Below are positions 18,953-29,804 of a DNA stretch of 64,000 nt, one piece after another. The notes below the pieces were generated by a model, which did not search any database, was not told the origin of the DNA, and saw nothing but the letters and a program-made list of their open reading frames with translations. The DNA comes from an uncultured Pelagibacteraceae bacterium (GTDB taxonomy: Bacteria; Pseudomonadota; Alphaproteobacteria; Pelagibacterales; Pelagibacteraceae), in assembly GCA_902595285.1 (NCBI GenBank), contig CACJPL010000004.1:62001-126000 (forward strand), in the 5' to 3' direction. Position 1 is the first letter of the stretch. Every line of letters starts with the position of its first letter. Made by a program: the position numbers and the translations under genes.

Positions 18953-19867
18953 CTAACTATTAAATCTTAAACTTTTATTTAAAATTTTACCTGTAAGACT
19001 TTGAATATCTATTTTAATATTCTTGTTTAATCTCATATCTTCGTTATCTTTCCAGATACCAGCTGCTAAATGCATAATTCCAATTTTATAGTTAGGCAAA
19101 TAAGGCTCTACCCATGTATCTTTATCCTCATCAAATTTTGGTAAAAGATTGCTAGTGATCCAATTGCAGTTTAAAGGAAGAAATTCAGTTTCGACATTAT
19201 CAATATACACAGACATATTCATCGCTAATTGTTCAGAGCCAAATATTTCTCCACCTTTTAGTGTTTGTTTTAAGTTTTCCTGCCATGAATTCCAACACAT
19301 TGAATTTTTTTCTAATGAAAAAACACCAATATTGATATGAGGAGCAAAAGCTAATTTTCTAGCTTTTTCTAAACTAATATTAGATTTTATTGCGTGTTTA
19401 AAATTTTGAGATTTAATAACTGCTAGTTTTCCGAAAACCCAATTTACTCTAGAAGTAATCTTATAACCTTGTCCGATAGTTTGTGTAATTCCTAATTTAC
19501 CATTTTCACAAGCTTTAAAATAAACCTCAACAGATTGCCAATCATTTACCCAAGCATCACAATCAATCCATAAATATTTTTCATAGCTTGGAAAATATTT
19601 GGGTAAAAAAGCCCTAGATACTTGGCTCTTTAACCATTCACGCCCTTTGATTTTACTATCTGGAACTTTTATATCCCATTCTGCTGATTTTATTTCATCT
19701 ACTTTTGATGATAATTCTGTCTTTTGATCCTCTGATAAACCAGCATCCAAAATACATATTGCAACTTCAGAGCTTTCTTTAAATCTTTTTATAGATTCTA
19801 TTAACTCATTTAATAAAGGGAAATAATTTGAGTCAGCTAATGATACAATGACATTTTTTTTCATCAC
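18953..19867 (-). CDS. Putative GT-A fold (GT8-like) glycosyltransferase
   Basis: Protein of 304 residues. The N-terminal NVIVSLADSNYFPLLNELIESI and the KYLWIDCDAWVND segment near 107-119, which contains a DxD motif, fit a nucleotide-sugar dependent GT-A glycosyltransferase. NIGVFSL near 178 and HLAAGIW near 272 also resemble GT8 acceptor-side motifs. There is no membrane segment. It overlaps pssA by 4 bases. Donor and acceptor cannot be told; a glycolipid role would fit the phospholipid neighbours. Confidence 0.6.
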   Translation of the reverse strand: MMKKNVIVSLADSNYFPLLNELIESIKRFKESSEVAICILDAGLSEDQKTELSSKVDEIKSAEWDIKVPDSKIKGREWLKSQVSRAFLPKYFPSYEKYLWIDCDAWVNDWQSVEVYFKACENGKLGITQTIGQGYKITSRVNWVFGKLAVIKSQNFKHAIKSNISLEKARKLAFAPHINIGVFSLEKNSMCWNSWQENLKQTLKGGEIFGSEQLAMNMSVYIDNVETEFLPLNCNWITSNLLPKFDEDKDTWVEPYLPNYKIGIMHLAAGIWKDNEDMRLNKNIKIDIQSLTGKILNKSLRFNS

Positions 19868-20673
19868 AAAATATCTTCAAGATCGTCATCATCATCTTTA
19901 TAATTCTGATCTTCGTTTTGTTTTTTTAATTTTTGATAATGGAAAAAACTGATTGGAAGCATGCATAGGTATATGATTGCACTAATAGATATAACGTTAA
20001 ATGGATATATTAAAAGTAATCCAAAAAATAAAACTATTCCAAATAAAAGAAAAATGGTTGCTTTTCTTTGAATTACGATTTTTTTAAATGAATAACTTGG
20101 AAATTTACTGATCAATAATAGAGATGTTGCAATAAAAAAAACTGGAACAACAATGTCATAATTTATATTTATAAAATCGAAGCTTGTAAGACTAAAAATT
20201 AATGGAGTTAGAACTAATATACCTCCTGCTGGAGATGGAACTCCTTCAAAAAAATTATCTCTCCAAGAAGGTGCTTGACCTGTATTTACATTAAAACGAG
20301 CTAAACGTAATGCAACACAAATTACGTATATTAAACATAACAACCATCCAAATCTTCCTAAAGTATTTAGTTTCCAGAAATATATAATAAATGCTGGGGC
20401 TACTCCAAAACTAATCATATCCGTAAGAGAGTCTAGCTCTTTACCAACTTTTGATGTCCCTTTAATTAATCTTGCTATTCTTCCATCTAATCCATCAATA
20501 AGAGCAGCAAACATAATTGCTATAATTGCAAATTCAAATTTTCCATCCAATGCAAACCTAATTGATGATAAACCTATACAAACTCCTATTAGAGTTAGCA
20601 TGTTAGGTAAAATCACTCTTGCGTTAGTTTTTTTATCTGTAACAATTTTTAAATTGTTTTTTGGCTGTTCCAT
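19864..20673 (-). CDS. pssA: CDP-diacylglycerol-serine O-phosphatidyltransferase
   Basis: Membrane protein of 269 residues with the CDP-alcohol phosphotransferase signature DGLDGRIARLIKGTSKVGKELDSL (split over residues 61-84, with the three aspartates) and TDMISFGVAP. Multiple hydrophobic helices follow, and the tail is acidic (DDDDDLED). It makes phosphatidylserine, which the adjacent Psd decarboxylates to phosphatidylethanolamine. Three bases separate it from psd. Confidence 0.93.
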   Translation of the reverse strand: MEQPKNNLKIVTDKKTNARVILPNMLTLIGVCIGLSSIRFALDGKFEFAIIAIMFAALIDGLDGRIARLIKGTSKVGKELDSLTDMISFGVAPAFIIYFWKLNTLGRFGWLLCLIYVICVALRLARFNVNTGQAPSWRDNFFEGVPSPAGGILVLTPLIFSLTSFDFININYDIVVPVFFIATSLLLISKFPSYSFKKIVIQRKATIFLLFGIVLFFGLLLIYPFNVISISAIIYLCMLPISFFHYQKLKKQNEDQNYKDDDDDLEDIL

Positions 20674-20676
20674 AAA

Positions 20677-21324
20677 TTAATTTTTAGCCAGCAGTGTTTC
20701 TCCTGAAATTGCTGTTTGACCAACTTTAACTAGTGGTTCATAATTTTCATAATAAATATCTGCTCTACTACCAAATCTAATCATTCCAATTCTATCACCT
20801 TGATTTAATTCCTGATTTTTATTTGTTTCGCAAACTATTCTTCTTGCAACTAATCCTGCAATTTGAACAACTACAACATGATTCCCATGCTTATCTTTAA
20901 TCTTATAATAATTTCTCTCATTGTCTTCGCTTGCTTTATCTAAAGATGCATTTAAAAATTTACCAGGTTTATATAAAATATCTTCAACAATACCTGAACA
21001 CGGTGTTCTGTTTACATGACAATCAAAAACATTCATAAAAATACTTATTTTTTTAAATTTTTTATTTTCTAGTCCAAGTTCTTTTGGTCCATCCACTTCT
21101 TCAACTTTAATTACTTCACCGTCTGCCGGGCTAACTAAATAACTATCATCTCCAATAATTACTCTTTCCGGATCTCTAAAAAAATAATAAACCCAGACAG
21201 TTAGTAAAATTCCAATTAATCCTAAAAAATTATTAATAATTAAAAAAATGATAGTTATGAATACAGCTATGACTATAAACTTGTATCCTTCAGTGTGAAT
21301 CTTTGGAAATATCTTACTAAACAT
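20677..21324 (-). CDS. psd: Phosphatidylserine decarboxylase proenzyme (short form)
   Basis: Protein of 215 residues, the short archaeal/alphaproteobacterial class. There are two N-terminal hydrophobic helices, then SPADGEVI near 84 and FDCHVNRTPCSG near 122. The self-cleavage site is IRFGSRADIYY near 185, where the serine of FGS becomes the pyruvoyl group. It produces phosphatidylethanolamine in the inner membrane and is co-directional with pssA. Confidence 0.93.
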   Translation of the reverse strand: MFSKIFPKIHTEGYKFIVIAVFITIIFLIINNFLGLIGILLTVWVYYFFRDPERVIIGDDSYLVSPADGEVIKVEEVDGPKELGLENKKFKKISIFMNVFDCHVNRTPCSGIVEDILYKPGKFLNASLDKASEDNERNYYKIKDKHGNHVVVVQIAGLVARRIVCETNKNQELNQGDRIGMIRFGSRADIYYENYEPLVKVGQTAISGETLLAKN

Positions 21325-21400
21325 ATTCTTCTATTTGCTAATTTTCGATTAATATGTATATAAAATGATCAAATTCAATTAATAAGATAATTTTTATTTA

Positions 21401-22615
21401 ATGAGCAAAATCAAGGTAAAAAACCCAGTTGTCGAGCTGGATGGTGATGAAATGACTCGTATTATATGGGAGTTCATCAAAAACAAATTAATCCTTCCAT
21501 ATATAGATCTTGGTATCGAATATTACGATTTAGGCATGAAAAGTAGAGATAATACTGATGATCAAATTACCATCGACTCTGCAAATGCAATCAAAAAAAT
21601 TGGTGTTGGAATTAAGTGTGCAACAATTACACCTGATGAAGCAAGAGTAGAAGAATTTGATTTAAAAAAAATGTGGAGATCTCCTAACGGAACGATAAGA
21701 AATATAATTGGAGGAACAGTGTTTAGAGAACCAATTATTTGTAAAAATATTCCAAAACTTGTCCCTTCTTGGACTGACCCTGTAATTATTGGAAGACATG
21801 CATTTGGTGATCAATATAGAGCAACAGACTTTAAAGTTCCTGGAAAAGGTAAAATGGAAGTGAAATGGACATCAGAAGATGGAAAAGATGAAATTAAATA
21901 TGAAGTGTTTAATTTTACAGGTCCTGGTGTTGCTTTATCAATGTACAATTTAGATAAATCAATAGAAGACTTTGCAAGATCTTGTTTTAGTTATGGGTTA
22001 ATTAAAAAATGGCCTGTTTACATGTCTACAAAAAATACAATTCTAAAACAATACGATGGGAGATTTAAAGATATTTTCCAAGAAATTTTTGAAAAAGAAT
22101 ATAAAAGTGAATTTGAAAAAAATAACTTAACTTACGAACACAGATTAATTGATGACATGGTCGCATGTGCAATGAAGTGGAGTGGTAAATATATTTGGGC
22201 ATGTAAAAACTATGATGGAGATGTGCAATCAGATACTATGGCTCAAGGTTATGGGTCTTTAGGATTGATGACGAGTACATTATTAACTCCAGATGGGAAA
22301 ATAATGGAAGCAGAAGCCGCGCACGGTACGGTAACAAGACATTATAGGATGCATCAACAAGGAAAAGAAACCTCAACAAACCCAATCGCATCAATTTTTG
22401 CTTGGACAAGAGGATTAGCTCATAGAGGTAAATTAGATAGTAATGAAAAACTAATTAAATTTGCACAAACTTTAGAAAAAGTTTGTATTGAATGTGTGGA
22501 AAGTGGATCAATGACAAAAGATTTAGCAATTCTTATTGGTCCTGATAGCAAGTATTTAACTACCAATCAGTTTTTAGACGAAATTGATGGTAATTTAAAA
22601 AAGAAATTAAACTAA
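21401..22615 (+). CDS. icd: Isocitrate dehydrogenase (NADP+)
   Basis: Protein of 404 residues of the eukaryote-like homodimeric type. It starts [21 protein letters not shown]; the substrate loop [18 protein letters not shown] near 94-111 and the [10 protein letters not shown] aspartate motif are present, and the cofactor motif [12 protein letters not shown] follows near 306. It oxidises isocitrate to 2-oxoglutarate. It is divergent from psd and ends 9 bases inside the end of convergent alaS. Confidence 0.95.
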   Translation: MSKIKVKNPVVELDGDEMTRIIWEFIKNKLILPYIDLGIEYYDLGMKSRDNTDDQITIDSANAIKKIGVGIKCATITPDEARVEEFDLKKMWRSPNGTIRNIIGGTVFREPIICKNIPKLVPSWTDPVIIGRHAFGDQYRATDFKVPGKGKMEVKWTSEDGKDEIKYEVFNFTGPGVALSMYNLDKSIEDFARSCFSYGLIKKWPVYMSTKNTILKQYDGRFKDIFQEIFEKEYKSEFEKNNLTYEHRLIDDMVACAMKWSGKYIWACKNYDGDVQSDTMAQGYGSLGLMTSTLLTPDGKIMEAEAAHGTVTRHYRMHQQGKETSTNPIASIFAWTRGLAHRGKLDSNEKLIKFAQTLEKVCIECVESGSMTKDLAILIGPDSKYLTTNQFLDEIDGNLKKKLN

Positions 22616-25273
22616 ACTCTTCAGCTTTTCAAAAGCTTTTTCAATTTTTGATTGATCTTGTCCACCTGCTTGGGCAAAGTCTTTTCTTCCTCCTCCACCT
22701 TTACCACCAATTATTTCAGATCCAACTTTTACAAATTGAACGGCATCAAATTTACTTGTTAAATTATCAGTTACTCCAACTGCTAAGCCAACCTTGTCAT
22801 CTTTGTTTGCAAATACAACCACAATACCTTCTCCTAAATCTTTTTTACCTTTATCTACAAGTTTTCTTAATTCTTTTGGCGGTAATCCATCTATTTTTTG
22901 AAGTCTTAATTTAACTCCATTAATTTCTTCATCTTTAATAATATTTTTTGAATTATCTTCTAAAATTGCATTAACTGAAATAGTCTCTAGTTGTTTAGTT
23001 AAATTTTTAATCAAAGTTTTTTGATCAGTTTCATCTAAACTTGGTTTTCCTCCCAATTTAATAATTTGCTGACTTAAATCTTTAATTGTTTCTTCATCTT
23101 TTTCTGCAGATAGATTTGATAATTTCTCTTTGTTTTGTAAGTATTCCTCTAATTGTTTGTCTCTTAACGCCTCAATTCTCCTTACTCCTGCAGCGATAGA
23201 GGACTGACTGACAATCTTAAATTTACCAATATCACCAGTATTTTTTACGTGTGTTCCACCACATAATTCAGTAGAAAAATATTTGCCATCCTCATCTCCC
23301 ATGGAAAGAACCCTTACTTCATCCCCGTACTTTTCACCAAATAATGCTAATGCTCCATTTTCAACTGCCTCATCAGGTGTCATTAATCTAGTTTTTACAT
23401 CAGATTTTTTAGAAACCATTGTGTTTACAAACTCTTCTATTTTATCAATTTCTTCATTCAAAATTGGCTTCATATGGCTAAAATCAAATCTTAATCTGCT
23501 TGGTTCTACCAAAGATCCCTTTTGGGTTACATGGGTACCAAGAACTCTCCTTAAAGATTCATGCAATAAATGAGTTGCTGAGTGATAAGCACGTGTATTA
23601 TCTCTTCTTTCAACATCAATTTTTAATTCCACACTTTCCTGTAATTTTATAGATCCACTCTTTACCTTTCCATAATGAACAAATAAATCACCTAATTTTT
23701 TTTGAACATCAGTTACTTCAAATTTAAAATCATTCGAAACTATTTCACCAGTATCACCTACCTGACCTCCTGATTCACCATAGAAAGGGGTTTGATTTAC
23801 TATAATCATTCCTTCATCACTTTGTTTTAATTGATCAACTTCTTTATTATCTTTTAAAAGAGATAACACGACACCTTCAGCTTGATTAGTTTCATATCCT
23901 AAGAATTCAGTTGGCTCAATTTTATCCTTTATTCCAAACCAAATATCTTCAACTGCTGCATCACCAGAACCTTTCCAATTTTTTTTAGCAAGCTCTCTAC
24001 TTTCTTTCATCAACAATTGAAATTTTTCAGTATCAATTGACATTGATTTGTTCCTTAAAATATCTTCTGTAAGATCTAATGGAAAACCATAAGTATCATA
24101 TAATTTGAAAGCTACTTCACCTGGTAATACTTTATCTATTTTAGATATTTCATCATTTAAAATTTTTATTCCTCTATCTAAGAGAACTAAGAATTTTTCT
24201 TCTTCCATTTTTAAAGTCTCTTTAATTAAAGACTCTGCTCTTACAAGCTCTGGATAATTTTCAGACATTTCATTTTTAAGAGTGTCAAACAAATTATAAA
24301 AAACTGGTTTCTTAGATCCTAATAAATGAGAATGTCTCATTCCTCTTCTCATAATTCTTCTGAGTACATATCCCCTTCCTTCGTTTGAGGGTAAAACTCC
24401 CTCAGCAATTAAAAACGAACTTGCTCTTAAGTGATCAGCTATTACTCTAAAACTTGCAAGATTAGATTTATCTGATTTAACCTTTGTAATTTCAGATGCA
24501 GAACCAATTATTTTTTTGAAATGATCTGTTTCATAGTTATCATGTGAACCTTGTAATAAAGCAGCTATTCTCTCTAATCCCATTCCAGTATCAACTGATG
24601 GTTTTGGAAGATTAATTCTTTTATCTTTAGAAACTTGTTCAAACTGCATAAAGACCAAGTTCCAAATTTCTATAAATCTATCTCCATCTTCATCTTTAGT
24701 ACCAGGCAATCCACCTGGTAAATGATCACCATGATCAAAGAATATTTCAGAACAAGGTCCACAAGGACCTGTCTCACCCATTGACCAAAAATTATCAGAA
24801 GTTGCTATCCTTATAATCCTATCATCACTAAAACCCGCTATTTTCTTCCAAAAATTGAATGCTTCATCATCCTCATGGAATACTGTTACATAAAGCCTGT
24901 TTTTATCTATTCCAAAATCTTTGGTTATTAAATCCCAGGCATAATGAATTGCTTGTTCTTTGAAGTAATCACCAAAGGAAAAGTTTCCCAACATTTCAAA
25001 AAATGTATGGTGTCTTGGTGTGTAACCAACATTTTCCAAATCGTTATGCTTACCACCTGCCCTTACACACTTTTGTGACGTTGTAGCTCTCACATAATCT
25101 CTTTTTTCTAATCCAGTAAATACATTCTTAAACTGAACCATTCCAGAGTTGGCAAACATCAATGTAGGATCATTATTGGGAACCAGATTACTGGACTCCA
25201 CAATCTTATGATCATTCTTTTCAAAATACTTCAAAAAAGTATTTCTTATTTCATTGAGTGTTTTGTCTGCCAT
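22607..25273 (-). CDS. alaS: Alanine-tRNA ligase
   Basis: Protein of 888 residues, full length. The catalytic domain starts [16 protein letters not shown] with [16 protein letters not shown] near 29-44; the editing domain has the zinc-type HSATHLLH and CGGTHV motifs near 563 and 665; the C-Ala domain ends with [16 protein letters not shown]. It charges tRNA-Ala and edits Ser/Gly. It follows the recA terminator in the same direction. Confidence 0.97.
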   Translation of the reverse strand: MADKTLNEIRNTFLKYFEKNDHKIVESSNLVPNNDPTLMFANSGMVQFKNVFTGLEKRDYVRATTSQKCVRAGGKHNDLENVGYTPRHHTFFEMLGNFSFGDYFKEQAIHYAWDLITKDFGIDKNRLYVTVFHEDDEAFNFWKKIAGFSDDRIIRIATSDNFWSMGETGPCGPCSEIFFDHGDHLPGGLPGTKDEDGDRFIEIWNLVFMQFEQVSKDKRINLPKPSVDTGMGLERIAALLQGSHDNYETDHFKKIIGSASEITKVKSDKSNLASFRVIADHLRASSFLIAEGVLPSNEGRGYVLRRIMRRGMRHSHLLGSKKPVFYNLFDTLKNEMSENYPELVRAESLIKETLKMEEEKFLVLLDRGIKILNDEISKIDKVLPGEVAFKLYDTYGFPLDLTEDILRNKSMSIDTEKFQLLMKESRELAKKNWKGSGDAAVEDIWFGIKDKIEPTEFLGYETNQAEGVVLSLLKDNKEVDQLKQSDEGMIIVNQTPFYGESGGQVGDTGEIVSNDFKFEVTDVQKKLGDLFVHYGKVKSGSIKLQESVELKIDVERRDNTRAYHSATHLLHESLRRVLGTHVTQKGSLVEPSRLRFDFSHMKPILNEEIDKIEEFVNTMVSKKSDVKTRLMTPDEAVENGALALFGEKYGDEVRVLSMGDEDGKYFSTELCGGTHVKNTGDIGKFKIVSQSSIAAGVRRIEALRDKQLEEYLQNKEKLSNLSAEKDEETIKDLSQQIIKLGGKPSLDETDQKTLIKNLTKQLETISVNAILEDNSKNIIKDEEINGVKLRLQKIDGLPPKELRKLVDKGKKDLGEGIVVVFANKDDKVGLAVGVTDNLTSKFDAVQFVKVGSEIIGGKGGGGRKDFAQAGGQDQSKIEKAFEKLKSLV
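22623..22641 (+). terminator. Possible terminator for icd inside the alaS 3' end
   Basis: Just after the icd stop, AGCTTTT and AAAAGCT form an inverted repeat (22623-22637) followed by TTTT on the plus strand. The stem is short and AT-rich and also encodes the AlaS C terminus, so it is only a weak candidate. Confidence 0.3.
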
Positions 25274-25321
25274 ATTTTTAAAATACAGCTTTTTTATTCT
25301 ATGTCTAGATATCGAAGGGAA

Positions 25322-25348
25322 AAAAGGCGCTTAAATTAAGCGCCTTTT
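25322..25348 (-). terminator. Intrinsic terminator downstream of recA
   Basis: GGCGCTTA (25326-25333) pairs with TAAGCGCC (25337-25344) around a 3-base loop, flanked by AAAA/TTTT so that the palindrome spans 27 bases. On the minus strand it is followed by a T-run. It sits between the recA stop and alaS. Because the repeat is symmetric it could also act on the plus strand. Confidence 0.85.
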
Positions 25349-25366
25349 ATTAATAAAGATGACCTA

Positions 25367-26521
25367 TTAATTCTTTTTAGATGGAGGAATAGCTTCTGCT
25401 TTATCAGCCTCTTCTTTTTCAGCTACTTTCTTTTCTTTTTCCAATTTTTCAGGATCGATTGGATTTCCCTCTATTTTCTTAGAAATCACACCTGCTTTTT
25501 CTCTAATTGCCATTTCAATTTCTGCAGCAACTTTAGGATTTTGAGCTAGATAAGTCTTAGCATTTTCTCTACCTTGACCAATCTTCTCACCTTTATAAGC
25601 ATACCAAGCACCTGATTTTTCAATTATATCTGCTTTGGAACCAAGATCGACTAGTTCACCCATCTTGCTAATTCCTCTTCCATACATCAAGTCAAATTCA
25701 ACAACTTTAAATGGTGGTGCTACTTTATTCTTAACTACTTTCACTCTTGTAGAATTACCAATAATTTCATCTTTATCTTTAATCGCACCAATTCTTCTAA
25801 TGTCCATTCTTACAGATGAGTAAAACTTAAGTGCATTTCCACCTGATGTTGTTTCTGGACTTCCAAACATAACTCCAATTTTCATTCTAATTTGGTTGAT
25901 GAAAATCATCATTGTATTTGTGTTTGATATTGAGCCTGTTAATTTTCTTAATGCCTGACTCATTAATCTTGATTGAAGACCAACGTGATGATCTCCCATT
26001 TCTCCTTCAATTTCAGCTTTAGGAGTTAAAGCTGCAACAGAGTCGATTACGATTACTGAAATAGAGCCTGATTTTACTAGTGTATCAGCGATTTCTAACG
26101 CTTGTTCACCAGTATCTGGTTGTGAAATTAAAAGTTCCTCTGTATTTACACCTAATTTTTTTGCATAAACCGGATCTAAAGCATGCTCTGCATCAACAAA
26201 TGCACAAATACCTCCAGCTTTTTGAGCTTCAGCAACAACTTGTAATGCTAATGTAGTTTTTCCTGATGACTCTGGCCCGTAAACTTCAATAATTCTTCCT
26301 TTTGGTAATCCACCTATACCTAAAGCTAAATCTAGACTTAAAGAACCTGTTGAAACAGACTCTATATCCATTGCTCTCTTTTCACCAAGCTTCATTACAG
26401 AGCCTTTTCCAAAATTATCTGTAATTTGAGCTATTGCTGCGTCTAATGCTTTGTTCTTTTCTTTAACATCCATTTCTTGATCTTTAGTAGATTTAACTAC
26501 TTTTAGGTTATTTTTCGTCAT
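25367..26521 (-). CDS. recA: Recombinase RecA
   Basis: Protein of 384 residues. Walker [10 protein letters not shown] near 88-96, [15 protein letters not shown] [10 protein letters not shown] near 118, the L1/L2 loops ([30 protein letters not shown]) and the C-terminal domain are all present. It is the strand-exchange protein and SOS co-protease. The C-terminal tail is longer and more charged than in E. coli (many K and E, ending PPSKKN). It has a candidate LexA site upstream and a strong terminator downstream, so it is probably monocistronic. Confidence 0.98.
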   Translation of the reverse strand: MTKNNLKVVKSTKDQEMDVKEKNKALDAAIAQITDNFGKGSVMKLGEKRAMDIESVSTGSLSLDLALGIGGLPKGRIIEVYGPESSGKTTLALQVVAEAQKAGGICAFVDAEHALDPVYAKKLGVNTEELLISQPDTGEQALEIADTLVKSGSISVIVIDSVAALTPKAEIEGEMGDHHVGLQSRLMSQALRKLTGSISNTNTMMIFINQIRMKIGVMFGSPETTSGGNALKFYSSVRMDIRRIGAIKDKDEIIGNSTRVKVVKNKVAPPFKVVEFDLMYGRGISKMGELVDLGSKADIIEKSGAWYAYKGEKIGQGRENAKTYLAQNPKVAAEIEMAIREKAGVISKKIEGNPIDPEKLEKEKKVAEKEEADKAEAIPPSKKN

Positions 26522-26571
26522 TTTTTGCCTCTTTTTTTAAATTTTTTGTCACTCGAATCATGAATATAAAT

Positions 26572-26586
26572 GTACACATTTTGTTC
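26572..26586 (-). promoter_or_regulatory. Candidate LexA (SOS) box upstream of recA
   Basis: The plus strand reads GTAC-N7-GTTC, one base off the alphaproteobacterial LexA direct repeat GTTC-N7-GTTC. On the recA strand it reads GAACAAAATGTGTAC, sharing its first eight bases with the perfect site at umuD. It lies 51-65 bases upstream of the recA start codon, next to AT-rich -10-like sequence. Match read by eye; the gene identity makes it credible. Confidence 0.6.
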
Positions 26587-26629
26587 TCATTAGCAATATA
26601 ATTATTTTTATAACAAAAAAACCAAATAT

Positions 26630-27922
26630 TTACTTAAGTTTTAAATATTGGCTGTTTAGTAGGCCTACTGATTTAAGCAAGTTATATTGAGCCATTAAAT
26701 AGTCTCTCTCAGAATTCACTAAAGAAAGTTGAGCAGAAAGTAAGAGTGAATTTGATTGAATGACATCTAAAGTTGTTCTTGAGCCCCTTTCATACTCTGC
26801 AGCTATTCCCTCATTAGCAATTTGAGCTGATTTTAATTGAATCTTCACAGAATTTAAAAAACTTTTAGATGACTCTAAACTTGACCACGCACTTGCAACG
26901 TTAGTTTCATTAGTTTTAACAGCATGATCTAATAATAATCTCTTTCTATTTGTTAAATTTGTATTTTTGGTAATTTTATATTTCTTTTTTCCACCAGAAT
27001 AAAAAGGCCAACTAACTGTTGCTTTTAATATATCTTTATCTCTTTCTGCAATAGTGGAGCTTAAATCATCTGTGTAAGATTTCTCTAATGATACTGAAGC
27101 AGTTGGTTTCAAATCTGACTCTGAAATTGCTATATCTTTTTCAGACTTTTCTAAATCTAGTTTTGCAATCAGTATATCTGGATTATTTTGCCTTGATAAA
27201 TTTATTGCCTCACTTAAAGTTTTTGGAATATTAACAATTGCATTTGAACTTTTCGTTAAGTTATTAGGATCATTTATTTTTCCTATAATATTTTCATAAT
27301 TAAGTTTGCTAATTAATAAATCACTTTTTGACTTTGCAAATTGCGCCTGTGCACCAGCAAGAGAGGATTCTGACTGTGCCACATCTGTATTTGTAATTTG
27401 CCCTCTATCTCTTCTAATTTTGTCATTCTCAACTTGTCTAATTAAAAGATTTAAATTTTTTGAATTAATATTAAGTTTTTCTCTTGATAAAATTAAATTA
27501 GTAAATGCATTTATTGCATCATGCAATACTTCTTGTTCTTTTTTAATTAATTGTGCTTTTGCTAAAGTTAGTGAAACTTTATTTTTTTCAAGTGTAAGGT
27601 CTCTTCCATAATCTAGTATTGTTTGTTCTATCTTTAAAGATGTTGTAAACGGATCAACATCATTTTTAGAAGCTGTACCACCATTTTGATTTTTTAATGT
27701 GTTTGTATTTTCAAAACTTTTAGAACCACTTAGTGAAACAGAAGGTTTATAATCAGCTTCAGAAATTTTAATATCCTCCTCGGAAACTTTTATATTTTCC
27801 CTTTCAGCATTTAATTGAATATTATTTTGATAAGTTAAATTTAATGCATCAAGAAGAGTAACTGCAAAAGCGTTACTAATATAAAATATTGATACAATTA
27901 ATAATATAATTATTTTTTTCAT
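26630..27922 (-). CDS. tolC: TolC family outer membrane efflux protein
   Basis: Protein of 430 residues with a signal peptide (MKKIIILLIVSIFYISNAFA) and two homologous halves of coiled coil and beta strands: TLLDALNLTYQNNIQLNAERENI near 22-44 and TLSEAINLSRQNNPDILIAKLDL near 238-260. The C-terminal half has the RGSRTTLDVIQSNSLLLSAQ stretch typical of TolC. It forms the outer-membrane duct for efflux or type I secretion. No inner-membrane partner is next to it. Confidence 0.9.
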   Translation of the reverse strand: MKKIIILLIVSIFYISNAFAVTLLDALNLTYQNNIQLNAERENIKVSEEDIKISEADYKPSVSLSGSKSFENTNTLKNQNGGTASKNDVDPFTTSLKIEQTILDYGRDLTLEKNKVSLTLAKAQLIKKEQEVLHDAINAFTNLILSREKLNINSKNLNLLIRQVENDKIRRDRGQITNTDVAQSESSLAGAQAQFAKSKSDLLISKLNYENIIGKINDPNNLTKSSNAIVNIPKTLSEAINLSRQNNPDILIAKLDLEKSEKDIAISESDLKPTASVSLEKSYTDDLSSTIAERDKDILKATVSWPFYSGGKKKYKITKNTNLTNRKRLLLDHAVKTNETNVASAWSSLESSKSFLNSVKIQLKSAQIANEGIAAEYERGSRTTLDVIQSNSLLLSAQLSLVNSERDYLMAQYNLLKSVGLLNSQYLKLK

Positions 27923-28848
27923 TTGGATTTGTATACGGCAGTTTTAATTTGATGGTTATTGTTTAAATTTAAAATAATAGATGCATATTTTGGCGTATTT
28001 TTGAACATGTTTTGTGTAATTCTTTGATATGTCTGCATGAAACTAATTACATCTCCTTTGCTCATTATTTTGTGGTTACCTTTTTTTTTCGTTTTTAACC
28101 ATAACTTATGTTCCTGTTTTAATCTCCACTTTTGTAATAAACTAAAGTTTTTTGCTTTTAAGTAAATCATACAATTTAACTGAGAATATAGCTTTTTATA
28201 CTTTGTTTTTAATTGTTGATTTACGTATTTTCTCCAAACCAATTTATGGTCATTAGCTTTTTCCATAGAATTAATAGATTTTGTTAATGTCTTGTTAGTT
28301 TCTGCTCTTGCTCCAACACACCATCCTTCGAAAATAATAATATCCGGTCTTTTATTAATTGTATTCCATTTATTTTTAGGAAATCTATCATCAATTGCCT
28401 TATTAAAATTTGGTAATTTCATATTTTTAAATTTTTTTGCTTTAGACTTTTTAAAGAAATCCAGCATCATATTGATATCATGAGTTCCAGGAACTCCTCT
28501 AGTAAGCAACATAGGGTGTACTTTTTTTGATAAGCTTATTCTTTCTTTTCTAGTTTTATAAAAATCATCAATAGAAATCTTGAACACTTTTAATTTAAAA
28601 TACTTTTCTAATATTATCTTAATTATTGAACTTATTGTTGTTTTGCCTGTTCCTTGTCCGCCTGCTAATCCAACAAAGTAAGGTTTTTTGTTATCTACTT
28701 TTTTTGCAATCCAAAAACAAATTGGTATTAAAAAATTCTTAATCATCCCCTCTTTATTGCCAAACTTTTCAGTTGAAGTTTCTTGTAATTTTATAAACTT
28801 CAAACAATCTTTTTTAACTTTCTTAAAACACTCTTCAGATAATTTCAT
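27919..28848 (-). CDS. D-glycerate 3-kinase (GLYK-type)
   Basis: P-loop kinase of about 309 residues from the ATG at 28848. The Walker A motif FVGLAGGQGTGKTT, ISIDDFYKTRKER and the diagnostic HPMLLTRGVPGTHD place it with plant/cyanobacterial D-glycerate 3-kinase rather than uridine kinase. It would phosphorylate glycerate to 3-phosphoglycerate, entering lower glycolysis. An upstream start at 28893 would overlap the GFA gene by 38 bases, so 28848, just after the GFA stop, is preferred. Its stop overlaps tolC by 4 bases. Confidence 0.8.
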   Translation of the reverse strand: MKLSEECFKKVKKDCLKFIKLQETSTEKFGNKEGMIKNFLIPICFWIAKKVDNKKPYFVGLAGGQGTGKTTISSIIKIILEKYFKLKVFKISIDDFYKTRKERISLSKKVHPMLLTRGVPGTHDINMMLDFFKKSKAKKFKNMKLPNFNKAIDDRFPKNKWNTINKRPDIIIFEGWCVGARAETNKTLTKSINSMEKANDHKLVWRKYVNQQLKTKYKKLYSQLNCMIYLKAKNFSLLQKWRLKQEHKLWLKTKKKGNHKIMSKGDVISFMQTYQRITQNMFKNTPKYASIILNLNNNHQIKTAVYKSK

Positions 28849-28855
28849 TGGACTT

Positions 28856-29221
28856 TTATTTTTCTTGATCCATTGGATGATTAAGACCGTCAAAGTTAAC
28901 TACTTTTTTTAAGTCTTCCACTTTAATTTCATCAACACACCCTAAATTAAAACCAGTCATATCAGGTGCACTTCTTGGATTGTGATGAGTATAAATCCCA
29001 CATTCAGAACAAAAATAATGGTTAGCAACTTTAGTATGGTACTGATAAAGTTTTAATTTATCTTGTCCTTTAGTAACTTTAAAATCTTCATTTTTAACCA
29101 TACCCATTGTTGCATTTTTTCTTTTACAAATAGAACAGTTACATCTTACAATTTTTGCTAATTCGTTTACTGTAGCATTAATTTCTGCTTCTACAGCTCC
29201 ACAATGACAATTTAATTTCAT
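28856..29221 (-). CDS. GFA family (glutathione-dependent formaldehyde-activating/CENP-V) protein
   Basis: Protein of 121 residues with the zinc-binding GFA pattern: C5-x-C7 in LNCHCGAVE, RCNCSICKRK near 38-47, and FCSECGIYTHH near 74-84. The fold binds zinc and often glutathione adducts. The true substrate of many members is unknown, so the formaldehyde label is only the family name. It is directly upstream of the glycerate kinase. Confidence 0.85.
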   Translation of the reverse strand: MKLNCHCGAVEAEINATVNELAKIVRCNCSICKRKNATMGMVKNEDFKVTKGQDKLKLYQYHTKVANHYFCSECGIYTHHNPRSAPDMTGFNLGCVDEIKVEDLKKVVNFDGLNHPMDQEK

Positions 29222-29236
29222 ATATTTATCTTTAAT

Positions 29237-29620
29237 TTATTTTAAATTACTTTTTGCTGCAATCTTATTTCCATCTAAGTCACGGATATAAGCATAATAA
29301 TTTCCATCTTTTCTCACACCAGGACCTCCTTCGTCAACTGCACCCTTAGAAATTGCAATTTCATAAAATTTTTCAACTGCTTCTTTAGAATCTGCTAATA
29401 AAGTAATTTGTGTTCCATTGCCAAAGGTTGCTGGTTCACCGTTTACTGGGTTTGTAATGTAAAATATTACTTTTTCTGGTTCACCTAAATGAGAATAACC
29501 AATATATTTTTCAGTCTTTAAAGTTTTTTTTAATTTTAACGGTTCAAGTATAACATCATAAAACTCACTAGACTTTTCATAGTCATTAGACCCCACCATT
29601 ACAAAATCTAAAATGTTCAT
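29237..29620 (-). CDS. VOC family (glyoxalase/dioxygenase-fold) protein
   Basis: Protein of about 127 residues from the ATG at 29620: MNILDFVMVGSNDYEKSSEFYD starts like a single-domain VOC protein, with GPGVRKDGNYYAYIRDLDGNKIAAK at the C terminus. A longer frame opens from a TTG at 29722, but its 34 extra residues are lysine-rich and have no family counterpart, so the ATG is chosen. Substrate unknown; glyoxalase/bleomycin-resistance-like. Confidence 0.78.
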   Translation of the reverse strand: MNILDFVMVGSNDYEKSSEFYDVILEPLKLKKTLKTEKYIGYSHLGEPEKVIFYITNPVNGEPATFGNGTQITLLADSKEAVEKFYEIAISKGAVDEGGPGVRKDGNYYAYIRDLDGNKIAAKSNLK

Positions 29621-29804
29621 AACTAATTTAATCTTTTTTATTTTTATTTTTTTTAAAATTTTACTAATTTCGTCTACTCTTATCGCTTTAGCTAGCACTA
29701 TTCCTAATATAGCTAATAGCAACCAAGTTTCTAAATTTATATATTTAAACTATCTATGGTTGAGGTTATCCACAAGCATACAAAATGTAGTTTGGATGTT
29801 CACG

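Noticed and set aside
29621..29722. TTG-started N-terminal extension of the VOC protein
   Set aside because: Lysine-rich, with no family counterpart; an ATG at 29620 gives the normal VOC start.
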